The position numbers and the translations under genes are program-made. 55,682 nt of DNA. Source: Neobacillus dielmonensis. Its GTDB lineage: Bacteria > Bacillota > Bacilli > Bacillales > Cytobacillaceae. The DNA lies in the NCBI RefSeq assembly GCF_000612665.1, contig NZ_HG942080.1, forward strand, positions 40,908-96,589, in the 5' to 3' direction. The notes beneath the pieces were generated by a model that saw nothing but the letters and a program-made list of their open reading frames with translations, had not been told where the DNA came from and made no database searches. This document shows positions 34,449 through 43,774 of the stretch, piece by piece (the first letter of the stretch is position 1; every line of letters starts with the position of its first letter).

Positions 34449-36200
34449 TTATTGCTTAACCCCTGGTTGTAATGGACTGTAATTACTCCAAGTCGTTTCA
34501 TCATTAGCAATTGAACCGTCATGACATCCAAAACATACAGCCATGCCAGTGTAACGTTTTAAGGCAGATGATGGGTTAGGATCTTTCAAGTAATCTAAAG
34601 CAGCATCTTTATCCCCAGCGAATTTTCCGCCAGCAGCAGTTAACGCAGTCAAGTCTTTATCCAAGGAGTCTTTCATAATAGTAGCATCAGTACCATGTGC
34701 ATAGTGGCAGCGTACACAAGTCAATCTGTCAGTATTTGTCTGGTGACGATGAGCTACTGAGAATACTCCTGTTTCGTTTGTACGTGTAGCCGATAAATAG
34801 TCAGTGTGGCAGGAAGCACAGAACTTGCTCATTTGAACGCCACTGTCTACAACATAAGTAGTTGAATTGCTATCAAAGTAATCGTAAAGATTTGAAACCT
34901 CGTCAACAGATGCACCAATTAGGAATGTAGCCGTATCGATAGCTTTTGCAGTTGTATCACCTGGTTTGCTGTATGCAAAACCGTCTTTCCATACATAAAC
35001 AAAGTTATCAGTTGCAGGCTTTTCAACACCTGCTGCCTTCAAAACAGTGTTCGTTGGGCCTGCATGGTTGCCATCACTGCGAATCCATAAGGAAGAGTCT
35101 TGGATATACTTAGCTTTCTCACCCTTATAATCCCATCTGTATGTGGAAATAACAGTGGAACCTGCAGGAACTCCATTTCTCTTGAAGAATGCATTTGCAT
35201 TAACATCAGCAAGAGTAAATACTGTTTCTCTAACTAGGATATAATCACCAACATTTTTTGGAGGTAACGCAGTTTTTTCATAAACAGCTCTGTCTACAAA
35301 CTTCATACCGCCATTAGTTTTGTCATCTGTAATTTTATTTTCTAAAGTAATCCAGCCGGCTGGGTCAGTTTTCAAATTAGCTGCGCTGTCAGAACCGTGT
35401 GGATTGTGGCAGCTTGCACAGCTGAATTCTTCTCCCCAGGCCCCAGTTTCACTATGGTTTCCACCTGGTGCTGCTTTAACATCTACGGTTCCATCTGTTA
35501 AGTGAATAGACATATTACCGTCATGAGTTCCGCCAAATGTACCTGCTACTGAATCCTTTTTAGGTGCATCAAATACATTATTGGCTCCCATTGTACCGTC
35601 ATGGCAGGCAGCACAAGTGCTGTAAGCTCCATCTCTGAATAGCAGCATGTCATCTTCACCTGTGTGGGTTTGGTGACAGCTAGCGCAAGAGTTTGTATTG
35701 TTTTGATAGGACCCGTGCATATTTTGTCTTGCGTGCAAATCAGTTTTACCGATATTTTTTGATAAGCCTTCAAAACCAGTTTCGTTGCTGTTTTGATAAT
35801 TGGTGGTATGGTCTACATAGGCTTTCGCACCTTCAATATTGCTATAATCTGCCACAACAACAGAAGAACTTGCAACAATATCGGTTTTGTCTTTATAAGT
35901 TAGTTCAATGTTGTATCTTGCATTAACAGTTAAAACTGGGGTTGTATAAGTGCCGGCTTTACTGCTATCAGTTGTTACATCCCGGGTGTCTACAACCGCA
36001 TTGGCCGCATCCCTGACGGTAACGGTAAATACTGTACCCGCTGCATCTGTAGCTAGACCTTTAAATGTCACTTTAAACGTGTTGTCTGAATTTTGTGTTG
36101 CGGAGAAACCTAATGGACTTCTCGCAAATGCGGCAGTACTGAACATTCCCACTAATAATAAAGCTAAGAGTAGTGAGAAGCCGAGTTTCTTCTTGCTCAT
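34449..36200 (-). CDS. Secreted hexahaem cytochrome c with Ig-like domain
   Basis: A 583-residue exported protein. The signal peptide (MSKKKLGFSLLLALLLVGMF..., cleaved after AFA) is followed by an Ig-like domain (about 28-120), then six CXXCH sites near residues 172 CASCH, 195 CAACH, 262 CASCH, 460 CASCH, 495 CVRCH and 555 CFGCH. All twelve Cys are in haem motifs. About 200 residues without haem separate sites 3 and 4. CHNPHGS and CHYAHGT are typical of multihaem electron-transfer proteins. The ribosome site GGGAGG is strong and a terminator follows, so it could be the most abundant product. I know no close relative; it could be a polymer-forming or substrate-facing cytochrome. Confidence 0.85.
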   Translation of the reverse strand: MSKKKLGFSLLLALLLVGMFSTAAFARSPLGFSATQNSDNTFKVTFKGLATDAAGTVFTVTVRDAANAVVDTRDVTTDSSKAGTYTTPVLTVNARYNIELTYKDKTDIVASSSVVVADYSNIEGAKAYVDHTTNYQNSNETGFEGLSKNIGKTDLHARQNMHGSYQNNTNSCASCHQTHTGEDDMLLFRDGAYSTCAACHDGTMGANNVFDAPKKDSVAGTFGGTHDGNMSIHLTDGTVDVKAAPGGNHSETGAWGEEFSCASCHNPHGSDSAANLKTDPAGWITLENKITDDKTNGGMKFVDRAVYEKTALPPKNVGDYILVRETVFTLADVNANAFFKRNGVPAGSTVISTYRWDYKGEKAKYIQDSSLWIRSDGNHAGPTNTVLKAAGVEKPATDNFVYVWKDGFAYSKPGDTTAKAIDTATFLIGASVDEVSNLYDYFDSNSTTYVVDSGVQMSKFCASCHTDYLSATRTNETGVFSVAHRHQTNTDRLTCVRCHYAHGTDATIMKDSLDKDLTALTAAGGKFAGDKDAALDYLKDPNPSSALKRYTGMAVCFGCHDGSIANDETTWSNYSPLQPGVKQ

Positions 36201-36307
36201 TCCAAAAACCTCCCTATTTCTCTCTTTTTCTCTCTAAATTAAAAAAGGATAAAAATTTATCATTTTCTCTATTCCACGCATCACCACCTTAAAGAGTTCT
36301 TTTAACA

Positions 36308-37276
36308 TTAAAAGTAAACAGCCACTCTTTGGTTAAAGGTATCCGTTATATACAACTCACTCTTTTCATCGATATATAGGCCATTAGGGAGATAAAATTG
36401 GTCATTTCCTGCACCCAATCCGCCAAATTGATAAATTTGCTTACCTTTATTGTCAAATGCGTATACATAGTGAGTCATATTGTCAATCAAAAACAATGTT
36501 CCTTTTGAGTCTACGGCTATTCCTCTTGGATTAACAAATTTCGATTGACCCTTTGCATCTTTACTGCCATTAATGGTCCTTTTGAATTCTCCTTTTTTAT
36601 CATAAACTACTACCCTTTGGTTACCTGAATCAGAAACATAAATATTCTTATTCTGATCAACAGTAACCGCGTTTGGGGAATTTAAAAAATCATCCTGTCC
36701 AGCTGCTGTTGTAATTTCCAAAAGTTTTTTTCCATCGAGGTTAAAGACCATTACTTTTTTACCCTGGATGTCCGTGACATAAAGCTTATTATCAAAAATT
36801 CTCAGGCCGCTTGGACTTGTAATAGCAGGGGTAGAAGTATCCTTTTCTTCAAAGTATTTTTTAAACTCCCCCTTTTCACTGAAAATGGAAATTTTCCCAT
36901 TGTATAAATCAGCCACATAGACGTTTCCCTTACTGTCTCCAGCAATTCCATAAGGAAATTTAAATTCACCTTCTCCTGTACCCTCTTTTCCAAACTTAAA
37001 GATTGGGTTGCCAGAGGTGTCAAAAACCTGGACCTGTTTATGGTTTGTATCTGTTACATAGACATATTCCCCAATTTTGGACACATCCATTGGTTTATCA
37101 AGCGGTGCCTTGAATTCCCCTTGAATAAAATAACTGAATTGCGGCTGTCCGCCATTCACTTTATTGGCAAAATTGTCAACATTACTGCCTAATTTCAAGA
37201 AATAGATGGCCGAAAACAAAATAACGGATAATCCAACAATAGAACCCATCCATATATACACGGTTTTTCTTTTCAA
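36308..37276 (-). CDS. Membrane-anchored six-bladed NHL beta-propeller
   Basis: A protein of about 322 residues with one N-terminal helix (YIWMGSIVGLSVILFSAIYFL) and an outside-facing propeller of six NHL repeats. The repeats are visible as VYVTDTNHKQVQVFD, VYVADLYNGKISIFS, LYVTDIQGKKVMVFN, IYVSDSGNQRVVVYD, LFLIDNMTHYVYAFD and LYITDTFNQRVAVYF, each preceded by a P-x-G or P-x-D/A turn. The TTG at 37276 has GGAG 9 nt upstream. It lies 27 bp after the TPR gene. NHL propellers are often scaffolds; with the cytochromes around it, it may help assemble or anchor them. Confidence 0.85.
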   Translation of the reverse strand: MKRKTVYIWMGSIVGLSVILFSAIYFLKLGSNVDNFANKVNGGQPQFSYFIQGEFKAPLDKPMDVSKIGEYVYVTDTNHKQVQVFDTSGNPIFKFGKEGTGEGEFKFPYGIAGDSKGNVYVADLYNGKISIFSEKGEFKKYFEEKDTSTPAITSPSGLRIFDNKLYVTDIQGKKVMVFNLDGKKLLEITTAAGQDDFLNSPNAVTVDQNKNIYVSDSGNQRVVVYDKKGEFKRTINGSKDAKGQSKFVNPRGIAVDSKGTLFLIDNMTHYVYAFDNKGKQIYQFGGLGAGNDQFYLPNGLYIDEKSELYITDTFNQRVAVYF

Positions 37277-37303
37277 AGGGTCCAACTCCTTTTATACCTA
37301 GAT

Positions 37304-37990
37304 TTAATTCTTGGATGCCAATCTATCAAGGGCTTTTAATGCCGGTTTATAAAGAGGATCATAGGCTAGAGCATCCTTATAAATGGCTTCGGCTTCTTTT
37401 TTCTTTCCTTGATTTTCTGCAACTAATCCTATCTCGTAAATCGTATCCGTATTTCCTTGATTTAATTTGTCAGCCTCTGTTAATGCTTCTTCGGCTTCCT
37501 TATACATTTTTAAGTTGCGATAGGATCTTCCCTTTAAAAGATGTCCCTTGTAATCTTTGGGAGAAATTTCTGTTGCTTTAATAGCATTTTGCAAAGCATC
37601 ATCATATTTCTTTTGTTTATCGTAAACAATACTTAAGTTTAAATAGGCATCAAAGTAATTTTTATCAAGAGATTTTGCTGTTTTATATTCCTTAATGGCC
37701 CCATCGTAATTTCCATCTAAAAAATAGGAATAGCCTAATTGCACCCGGTCTTTCGGATTGTTTGGATTTTTCTTTACTTCATCTTTATAAAATTTGATTT
37801 GCTCTGCAATTTGTTTAGAGTTGGTATCCATCCAAAGGTATTTATCACTTATAAAATATCCGGCAAGTAAACAAATTACTAAAGTACCCGCCAGCAATAT
37901 AGTTGATTGCCACCAAGTAAATCGTTCCCTTTTGGCTTTTTTTACTCTCTCTTCAGGCTCTTTTGGCTGAAATGCTTCTTCTGCTTGCAT
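37304..37990 (-). CDS. Membrane-anchored TPR protein
   Basis: A 228-residue protein: charged cytoplasmic tail (KEPEERVKKAKRER), one helix (about residues 28-47), then four tetratricopeptide repeats outside, e.g. LGYSYFLDGNYDGAIKEYK, LNLSIVYDKQKKYDDALQ, LKGRSYRNLKMYKEAEEA and IGLVAENQGKKKEAEAIY. TPRs bind partner proteins and are common in cytochrome c maturation and in assembly of surface structures. GGAGG precedes the ATG. It lies between the dodecahaem and NHL genes with gaps under 30 bp, so it is part of the same operon. Confidence 0.85.
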   Translation of the reverse strand: MQAEEAFQPKEPEERVKKAKRERFTWWQSTILLAGTLVICLLAGYFISDKYLWMDTNSKQIAEQIKFYKDEVKKNPNNPKDRVQLGYSYFLDGNYDGAIKEYKTAKSLDKNYFDAYLNLSIVYDKQKKYDDALQNAIKATEISPKDYKGHLLKGRSYRNLKMYKEAEEALTEADKLNQGNTDTIYEIGLVAENQGKKKEAEAIYKDALAYDPLYKPALKALDRLASKN

Positions 37991-38016
37991 ACGAATCCTC
38001 CTACTATTCGAAATAA

Positions 38017-39180
38017 CTAATCCTCTTTATGGCAGGAAGAACATTTTTTCTCATTGTGACATTGGTAACAAGTCTCCGATACCTTAACATCATTTGGCAG
38101 TCTAATAGGATGTGTTTCTCTCCATTCCTTGTCCTCATGACTGCTGGGATGGCAGCTATTGCAAGTCACATTTGATGTTTTGTTGTTCCCCGTCTTTTCA
38201 TAATCATGGCAAGTTAAACAAGAATCCTCGTTCTTTTTCGCAAGGACGCCATGGCTGTTAATAAATTCTTTATTATGACTTGAAGGCCGTTGAAGGTGAC
38301 ATGCTTTACAGAATGTATTTTCCTTTGCATATTCCTGCTGGTTAATTTGTTTTGTTTCTACTTTTCCGCTGTTTAAAAATTGTGTATATGCGGGCTTGCC
38401 ATTAAATAATGTAATCTCTTCTTTTGACATATACTGGTGGCAGTTATTACAATCCTTTACATTATCTTTTGCCTGTAAGCCATGGGACTTCAGCTTAAAG
38501 TCTTCGTTTTTATGGCTTTTTGGATACATGGCTGTTTTATGGCAGGCTTCACATTCAGTTGTTACGTTACGTGCCTCATGGCATTCCATACATGTTTCCA
38601 TTTTTGTTCTAGTAAACTTGATATCACTCATCATTGTTTTTCCTAGCGATGTATCCCATTTTTCGTAGTCTGATTTAAATGTCACATTACGTTCAGCAAT
38701 ACTGCCGTGGGCAACACCACTATGACATTTTGTACACTGAATATCTTTTTCCAAATGCTTATCATGAGGAATGATAAGATCTCCGGAGGCGGTTACCTCC
38801 CTCGTTTTCATATCGTGACATTCTTCGCACGCTGAATTAGGTATCTCCTTCGGCATTTGTATCGGTGCCGTATAAGTGTTAGTAGTTTTCTTATAAAAGC
38901 CGACTGCCCCATCCGCTTTACTTTTCGCTACGTTCTTTGCCCCTGCTTCAACATGGCAGTTAACACAGTCAACCTCACTATGAGTTGAAGCCTTCCAAGT
39001 ATAATACTCTGGTTTCATCTCATGACAGGATGAGCAAAACGTTGAGCTAGAGGTAGCTTTTAGCCCTAATCCTCCAATAGCAAAGAAGAGGGCTAAAAAC
39101 AAAACTGTTAAAGTTCCAATTTTAAACAACTTATAGCGAATCCTCGGAGGGGCTGATCGTTTCTGATTTTCCTCTTCCAT
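38017..39180 (-). CDS. Membrane-anchored dodecahaem cytochrome c, NapC/NirT-like N-terminus
   Basis: A 387-residue protein with a single N-terminal helix (about residues 20-42) and twelve CXXCH sites on the outer side: CSSCH, CVNCH, CEECH, CTKCH, CMECH, CEACH, CNNCH, CKACH, CLTCH, CNSCH, CYQCH, CSSCH. The first site is CSSCHEM, the CXXCHxM form found at haem 1 of NrfH-type quinol dehydrogenases, and the first four sites have NapC/NirT spacing. It is clearly related to the decahaem protein encoded just upstream (TASGDL...H..H, CHxxRPxSH). GGAGGG lies 8 nt before ATG. It probably takes electrons from the decahaem protein or from menaquinol. No CXXCK or catalytic motif is present. Confidence 0.85.
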   Translation of the reverse strand: MEEENQKRSAPPRIRYKLFKIGTLTVLFLALFFAIGGLGLKATSSSTFCSSCHEMKPEYYTWKASTHSEVDCVNCHVEAGAKNVAKSKADGAVGFYKKTTNTYTAPIQMPKEIPNSACEECHDMKTREVTASGDLIIPHDKHLEKDIQCTKCHSGVAHGSIAERNVTFKSDYEKWDTSLGKTMMSDIKFTRTKMETCMECHEARNVTTECEACHKTAMYPKSHKNEDFKLKSHGLQAKDNVKDCNNCHQYMSKEEITLFNGKPAYTQFLNSGKVETKQINQQEYAKENTFCKACHLQRPSSHNKEFINSHGVLAKKNEDSCLTCHDYEKTGNNKTSNVTCNSCHPSSHEDKEWRETHPIRLPNDVKVSETCYQCHNEKKCSSCHKED

Positions 39181-39210
39181 AAAAGCATCCCTCCAGTTTA
39201 ATATGACTTG

Positions 39211-40590
39211 TTATTGCACATCGGATTTAAACCCTGTTCGATGGCAATATTGGCAATAAACATCGGTAGGTGCTTTTGTTTCAGTTGAACCTTCTACCGG
39301 TTTTTCACGGTCGTGACAAACAAAGCACTCAGCTTTTTTCTCAGCTGTTTGGGCGGTATAAGCATGTCCGGTCAGCCAATAGTTGCTCTGATCATGGCTT
39401 GCTGGCCGATTTGCGTGACAGGCGCTGCAGAAATTATTAATCCGAGCCTGTTCTTTTACGACAGTCAAGTTAGGAGTATATTTACTTCCAGGTGTTTCTT
39501 GCTGTTTCAGTTTAAGAATCGACATTAAGTCTTCTTTTGGAATCTCCCTGATCCATTTTGAATCCTGGTGGCAGTTCATACATTTATCCAACTCTGCAAT
39601 TGCAGTTCCACCATGGCTCTGATTCCAATCTACAGCAGTATGTGATTTAGGAATGTCTGTCGACTTATGGCATGTTTTACACTCCATTGAAACCTTCGCA
39701 TCTTTTGTCTGCTTGCCGATTGCCTGAATAATAATATCTTGGGTCTTTTCGTCGTGCGCTGCGCCTTCTGCTGATTCTTCGGATGTGGCTTCTTTTCCAG
39801 AATCTGCTGCACTTTCTTTATTATTTTCCTCAATCTTCTTCTCCATTTCCTCCGGATTCGGAGGCACTAAGTAGGCAACATCCTTCCACGGTTTCTCTCC
39901 ACTATTGACCTTGTCATGACAGTCGATACAGGTACCCATGTTTGGCGCCATATATTTCTTTTCCATGATTTTTTGTGCAGTTGCCTCGTCATAGTTTCCG
40001 CGTACCTCTTCGGTATTGATTCCCCGTGCGGCTATCTTCGCATGAACAACCCCTGCATGGCAGGAGATACATGGAATTCCTTCGTCAATATGTCCCTTAT
40101 GGTTTACCTTTAAATCACCTGATGCTGTTACCAAACGGTTTTTGGAGTGGCATTGTAAACAGTTTTGATTTGTAACAGCTTCCTCTTCGGTTTGAACAAT
40201 TTGTTCCGGAACACCTGTTACGTGATAATAAACCTCTTTTAAAGATTTCATCTTGTGGGTAATCATGTTGACTGCGCCTGGTTTGATATGACACTGGACA
40301 CAAGTAATATTATTGTGAGCACTGGCGGTATACGTGGAATATTCCGGTGCCATTTCATGACAGCTGGAACAGAATGTCGGAGAGTTGGTAAACGCTATGA
40401 CGCCATAACCTCCACCACCGATTACAATGAGTCCTATTAGTGAAACAAACATCACTTTCCAGCGTGTGACCGGGTCTTTCCAGTCTATATTTTTGACCCA
40501 GTGCCAAAGTCTGCGAAAGAGTCCCTTCTTTTTCTCTTCTCTCGTTTCGGGATCGGTCTCTTTATTTTTCTTTTTCCCCCAAAAGGCCAC
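39211..40590 (-). CDS. Membrane-anchored decahaem cytochrome c, NapC/NirT-like
   Basis: A protein of about 459 residues: basic cytoplasmic tail, one helix (VMFVSLIGLIVIGGGGYGVIAF), then ten CXXCH sites: CSSCH, CVQCH, CLQCH, CISCH, CIDCH, CKTCH, CMNCH, CSACH, CFVCH, CQYCH. The first is CSSCHEM as in NrfH. A Glu-rich insert without haem (about residues 255-305) separates sites 5 and 6. Start: the frame is open from an ATG at 40608 that lacks a ribosome site; GTG at 40590 with AGGGTGAGG upstream is preferred. First gene of the operon. It should oxidise menaquinol at the membrane and pass electrons outward. NapC-like function is known for the family; the partner chain is inferred. Confidence 0.85.
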   Translation of the reverse strand: MAFWGKKKNKETDPETREEKKKGLFRRLWHWVKNIDWKDPVTRWKVMFVSLIGLIVIGGGGYGVIAFTNSPTFCSSCHEMAPEYSTYTASAHNNITCVQCHIKPGAVNMITHKMKSLKEVYYHVTGVPEQIVQTEEEAVTNQNCLQCHSKNRLVTASGDLKVNHKGHIDEGIPCISCHAGVVHAKIAARGINTEEVRGNYDEATAQKIMEKKYMAPNMGTCIDCHDKVNSGEKPWKDVAYLVPPNPEEMEKKIEENNKESAADSGKEATSEESAEGAAHDEKTQDIIIQAIGKQTKDAKVSMECKTCHKSTDIPKSHTAVDWNQSHGGTAIAELDKCMNCHQDSKWIREIPKEDLMSILKLKQQETPGSKYTPNLTVVKEQARINNFCSACHANRPASHDQSNYWLTGHAYTAQTAEKKAECFVCHDREKPVEGSTETKAPTDVYCQYCHRTGFKSDVQ

Positions 40591-41156
40591 TTTCCTCACC
40601 CTTCCCATATTTAATTGGATATCTATTTATTCTCCAGATTAACCTCTCTAAAGGTAGTATCTATCATTCTCAAAGTAGATTCCAATGTACAATTTGTGAA
40701 TATTTTACCATGTTGCAGAATCATGTAATTCCACCCAAAAACAACATGAAAATGTTGATATATAAGGATTCTATTATCAACGTAACTACAGTGTAAACAC
40801 AAAGACAAAACTCATAAATATACATATTTACTTCCATTTATTCATTCTTCACTAGACTTTCAATCTTCTATCTTTCGTAAGGATAGTGACAGATTACAGA
40901 AAGTCACAAAGCTGCCATTTTTGTCGAAAATCCGAACATTTTAGATGAGGGATTTTTAAAAAGATAAATTAAATTCCGTTTTCTCTGGATTTATGATTGA
41001 ATATGGAGACTCAACAAAGAATGACAAAATCTGCATAGACGCTAACATGTTGTCACTCTATCACTGAAAATGGTAAGATGAAGGAAGGATTATCTTTATG
41101 TATCAATAGTATTTAGAGGCTTTTGAGTAAAGACAAAAAGGAGCGTTCATCATAAT
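40591..41156. promoter_or_regulatory. Divergent control region between cytochrome operon and secA
   Basis: This 566-bp AT-rich gap holds both promoters. For secA, TTGTCA (41050-41055), an 18-nt spacer and TAAGAT (41074-41079) fit. On the cytochrome side lie overlapping inverted repeats CAACAT-GAAA-ATGTTG (40742-40757) and GTTGATA...TATCAAC (40754-40781), and TTGTGAATATTTTACCA (40694-40710), which has one perfect half of a TGTGA-N6-TCACA box. No gene is visible. Confidence 0.45.
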
Positions 41157-43664
41157 ATGGGGATTTTAAATAAAGTCTTTGACTTGAACAAACGTGAGCT
41201 AAAACGATTAGACAAGCTCGCTAACCAAATAGAAGCACTAGCTTCCGAAACTGAGGGACTTACTGACGAACAGCTTCGCGAAAAAACAGAAGAATTTAAG
41301 GCCCGCTATCAAAAAGGAGAATCACTCGATGACCTGCTAGTTGAAGCGTTTGCCGTTGTCCGGGAAGGTGCCCGCCGCGTACTCGGCCTTTATCCGTACC
41401 ATGTACAGCTCATGGGCGGTATTTCTCTCCATGAAGGTAACATATCGGAAATGAAAACCGGTGAAGGTAAAACTTTAACAGCTACCATGCCGGTATATCT
41501 GAATGCTCTATCGGGCAAAGGTGTACACGTGGTAACCGTCAACGAATATTTGGCAAGCCGTGACGCCACCGAAATGGGTGAACTGTATCAATTTTTAGGA
41601 TTAACAGTCGGTCTGAACTTAAACAGCATGGATAAAGATGAAAAGCAAGCAGCCTATGCTGCTGATATCACATACGGAACCAACAACGAGTTCGGCTTTG
41701 ACTACCTAAGAGATAACATGGTCCTTTATAAGGAACAAAAAGTTCAGCGTCCGCTTTTTTATGCGGTGATCGACGAGGTTGACTCCATCCTAATCGACGA
41801 AGCGCGTACTCCATTAATTATCTCAGGCCAGGCTCAAAAATCCACTACTCTTTACATGCAGGCAAACGCGTTTGTCCGAACTTTAACCAGAGACGTGGAT
41901 TACACCTATGATGAAAAAATCAAAGCTGTTATGTTGACAGAAGAAGGAATCAGCAAAGCGGAAAAAGCCTTTGGAATTGAAAATCTATTTGATATTTCAC
42001 ATGTAACCCTAAACCATCACATCAACCAAGCTCTAAAAGCTAACGTAACTATGCACCTTGATGTTGATTATGTGGTACAGGATGGGGAAGTTGTCATCGT
42101 TGACCAATTCACCGGCCGTTTGATGAAGGGACGCCGCTACAGCGAAGGCTTGCATCAAGCGATTGAAGCAAAAGAAGGCGTCGAGATTCAAAATGAAAGC
42201 ATGACCATGGCAACGATTACGTTCCAGAACTATTTCCGGATGTATGAAAAATTAGCGGGTATGACCGGTACTGCCAAAACGGAAGAAGAAGAATTCCGTA
42301 ACATCTATAATATGAATGTTATCGTGATTCCAACCAACCGTCCGGTGGTCCGTGATGACCGTGCTGACTTAATATACGCCACCATGGAAGGCAAGTTCAA
42401 AGCAGTAGTAGAGGACATTGCCCAACGACATATGACAGGGCAGCCCGTACTAGTTGGTACAGTAGCCATTGAAACCTCTGAATTGATTTCGAAGATGTTA
42501 CTGAAGAAAGGCGTCCGTCACAATGTCTTGAATGCCAAAAACCATGCCCGCGAAGCAGAAATCATCCTGGAAGCCGGCCAGAAAGGTGCTGTTACCATCG
42601 CCACCAACATGGCAGGCCGTGGTACAGACATCAAGCTTGGTGAAGGTGTAAAAGAATTAGGCGGTCTTGCCGTTATCGGTACTGAGCGCCACGAAAGCCG
42701 CCGGATTGACAACCAGTTGCGTGGACGTTCTGGACGCCAAGGGGACCCAGGTATTACCCAGTTCTACTTATCAATGGAAGACGAACTCATGCGCCGTTTT
42801 GGTTCCGACAATATGAAGAGCATGATGCAAAGACTTGGCATGGACGATTCCCAGGCCATCCAAAGCAAAATGGTGACACGTGCCGTGGAATCTGCTCAAA
42901 AACGGGTTGAAGGTAATAACTTTGATGCTCGTAAACAGCTCCTTCAATATGACGATGTTCTACGCCAACAGAGGGAAATTATTTACAAACAGCGTGATGA
43001 AGTCATTGAATCAGAAAATCTGAAAGAAATTGTCCAAGGCATGATTCTAAGGTCGATTGAGCGCAATGTTATAGCCCATACGCCGCGACATGAGGATGAG
43101 GAAGAATGGAATCTGCAAGGCCTTGTCGACTACGTGCATGCCAACCTGCTTCCAGAAGGCGAAATTACCTTGGAAGAATTAAAAGGTAAAGACCCAGATG
43201 AAATGGTTGAGCTGATTTTTGCAAAAGTCAAACAGCGTTACGACGAAAAAGAAGAATTACTTCAAGATCAAATGCGCGAGTTTGAAAAAGTTGTTACGCT
43301 TCGTGCAGTTGACTCAAAATGGATCGACCATATCGATGCAATGGATCAGCTTCGCCAAGGTATCCACCTCCGGGCTTATGGACAAATTGACCCGCTTCGT
43401 GAATACCAACAAGAAGGATTTGCGATGTTTGAAGCCATGATCCAATCGATTGAAGATGAAACCGCGATGTATATTATGAAAGCGGAGATCCGCAATAACC
43501 TGGAGCGCCAGGAAGTCGCGAAAGGACAGGCGGTCAATCCGAAGGAAGACAGCGAAACTGTTAAACGTAAGCCGAAAGTAAACAAGGAGCAAATCGGCCG
43601 TAACGATCCATGTCCTTGTGGAAGCGGCAAAAAATATAAAAACTGCCACGGGGCAGCGATGTAA
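41157..43664 (+). CDS. secA: Preprotein translocase ATPase SecA
   Basis: An 835-residue motor of the Sec export pathway. Walker A GEGKT ([11 protein letters not shown]), Walker B and DEVD box ([18 protein letters not shown]), MTGTAKTE, the motif VI arginine finger region ([14 protein letters not shown]) and the C-terminal zinc and SecB-type tail ([18 protein letters not shown]) are all present, so it is the housekeeping SecA1. The ATG follows AAGGAG with an unusually long 13-nt spacer. In B. subtilis secA lies between hpf and prfB on the same strand; here it is on the opposite strand from both. Ends at a strong terminator. Confidence 0.96.
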   Translation: MGILNKVFDLNKRELKRLDKLANQIEALASETEGLTDEQLREKTEEFKARYQKGESLDDLLVEAFAVVREGARRVLGLYPYHVQLMGGISLHEGNISEMKTGEGKTLTATMPVYLNALSGKGVHVVTVNEYLASRDATEMGELYQFLGLTVGLNLNSMDKDEKQAAYAADITYGTNNEFGFDYLRDNMVLYKEQKVQRPLFYAVIDEVDSILIDEARTPLIISGQAQKSTTLYMQANAFVRTLTRDVDYTYDEKIKAVMLTEEGISKAEKAFGIENLFDISHVTLNHHINQALKANVTMHLDVDYVVQDGEVVIVDQFTGRLMKGRRYSEGLHQAIEAKEGVEIQNESMTMATITFQNYFRMYEKLAGMTGTAKTEEEEFRNIYNMNVIVIPTNRPVVRDDRADLIYATMEGKFKAVVEDIAQRHMTGQPVLVGTVAIETSELISKMLLKKGVRHNVLNAKNHAREAEIILEAGQKGAVTIATNMAGRGTDIKLGEGVKELGGLAVIGTERHESRRIDNQLRGRSGRQGDPGITQFYLSMEDELMRRFGSDNMKSMMQRLGMDDSQAIQSKMVTRAVESAQKRVEGNNFDARKQLLQYDDVLRQQREIIYKQRDEVIESENLKEIVQGMILRSIERNVIAHTPRHEDEEEWNLQGLVDYVHANLLPEGEITLEELKGKDPDEMVELIFAKVKQRYDEKEELLQDQMREFEKVVTLRAVDSKWIDHIDAMDQLRQGIHLRAYGQIDPLREYQQEGFAMFEAMIQSIEDETAMYIMKAEIRNNLERQEVAKGQAVNPKEDSETVKRKPKVNKEQIGRNDPCPCGSGKKYKNCHGAAM

Positions 43665-43676
43665 GTTCATTTTCGG

Positions 43677-43701
43677 GAGAGCCAGTCGGCTCTCTTTTTT
43701 T
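43677..43701 (+). terminator. Terminator of secA
   Basis: GAGAGCC-AGTC-GGCTCTC (43677-43694) followed by T7. Confidence 0.92.
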
Positions 43702-43774
43702 GTTGTGGATGCTTGTAATTGTACGGTGACTTGCTCGTTATAGCAAACTTTCGTTTCCATTTATATCCACCTTA

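Noticed and set aside
31998..40608. Nitrite reductase (NrfHA) or nitrate (Nap) system
   Set aside because: The NapC/NrfH-like domains fit, but there is no NrfA CXXCK site, no molybdopterin protein and no nap accessory gene in the window.
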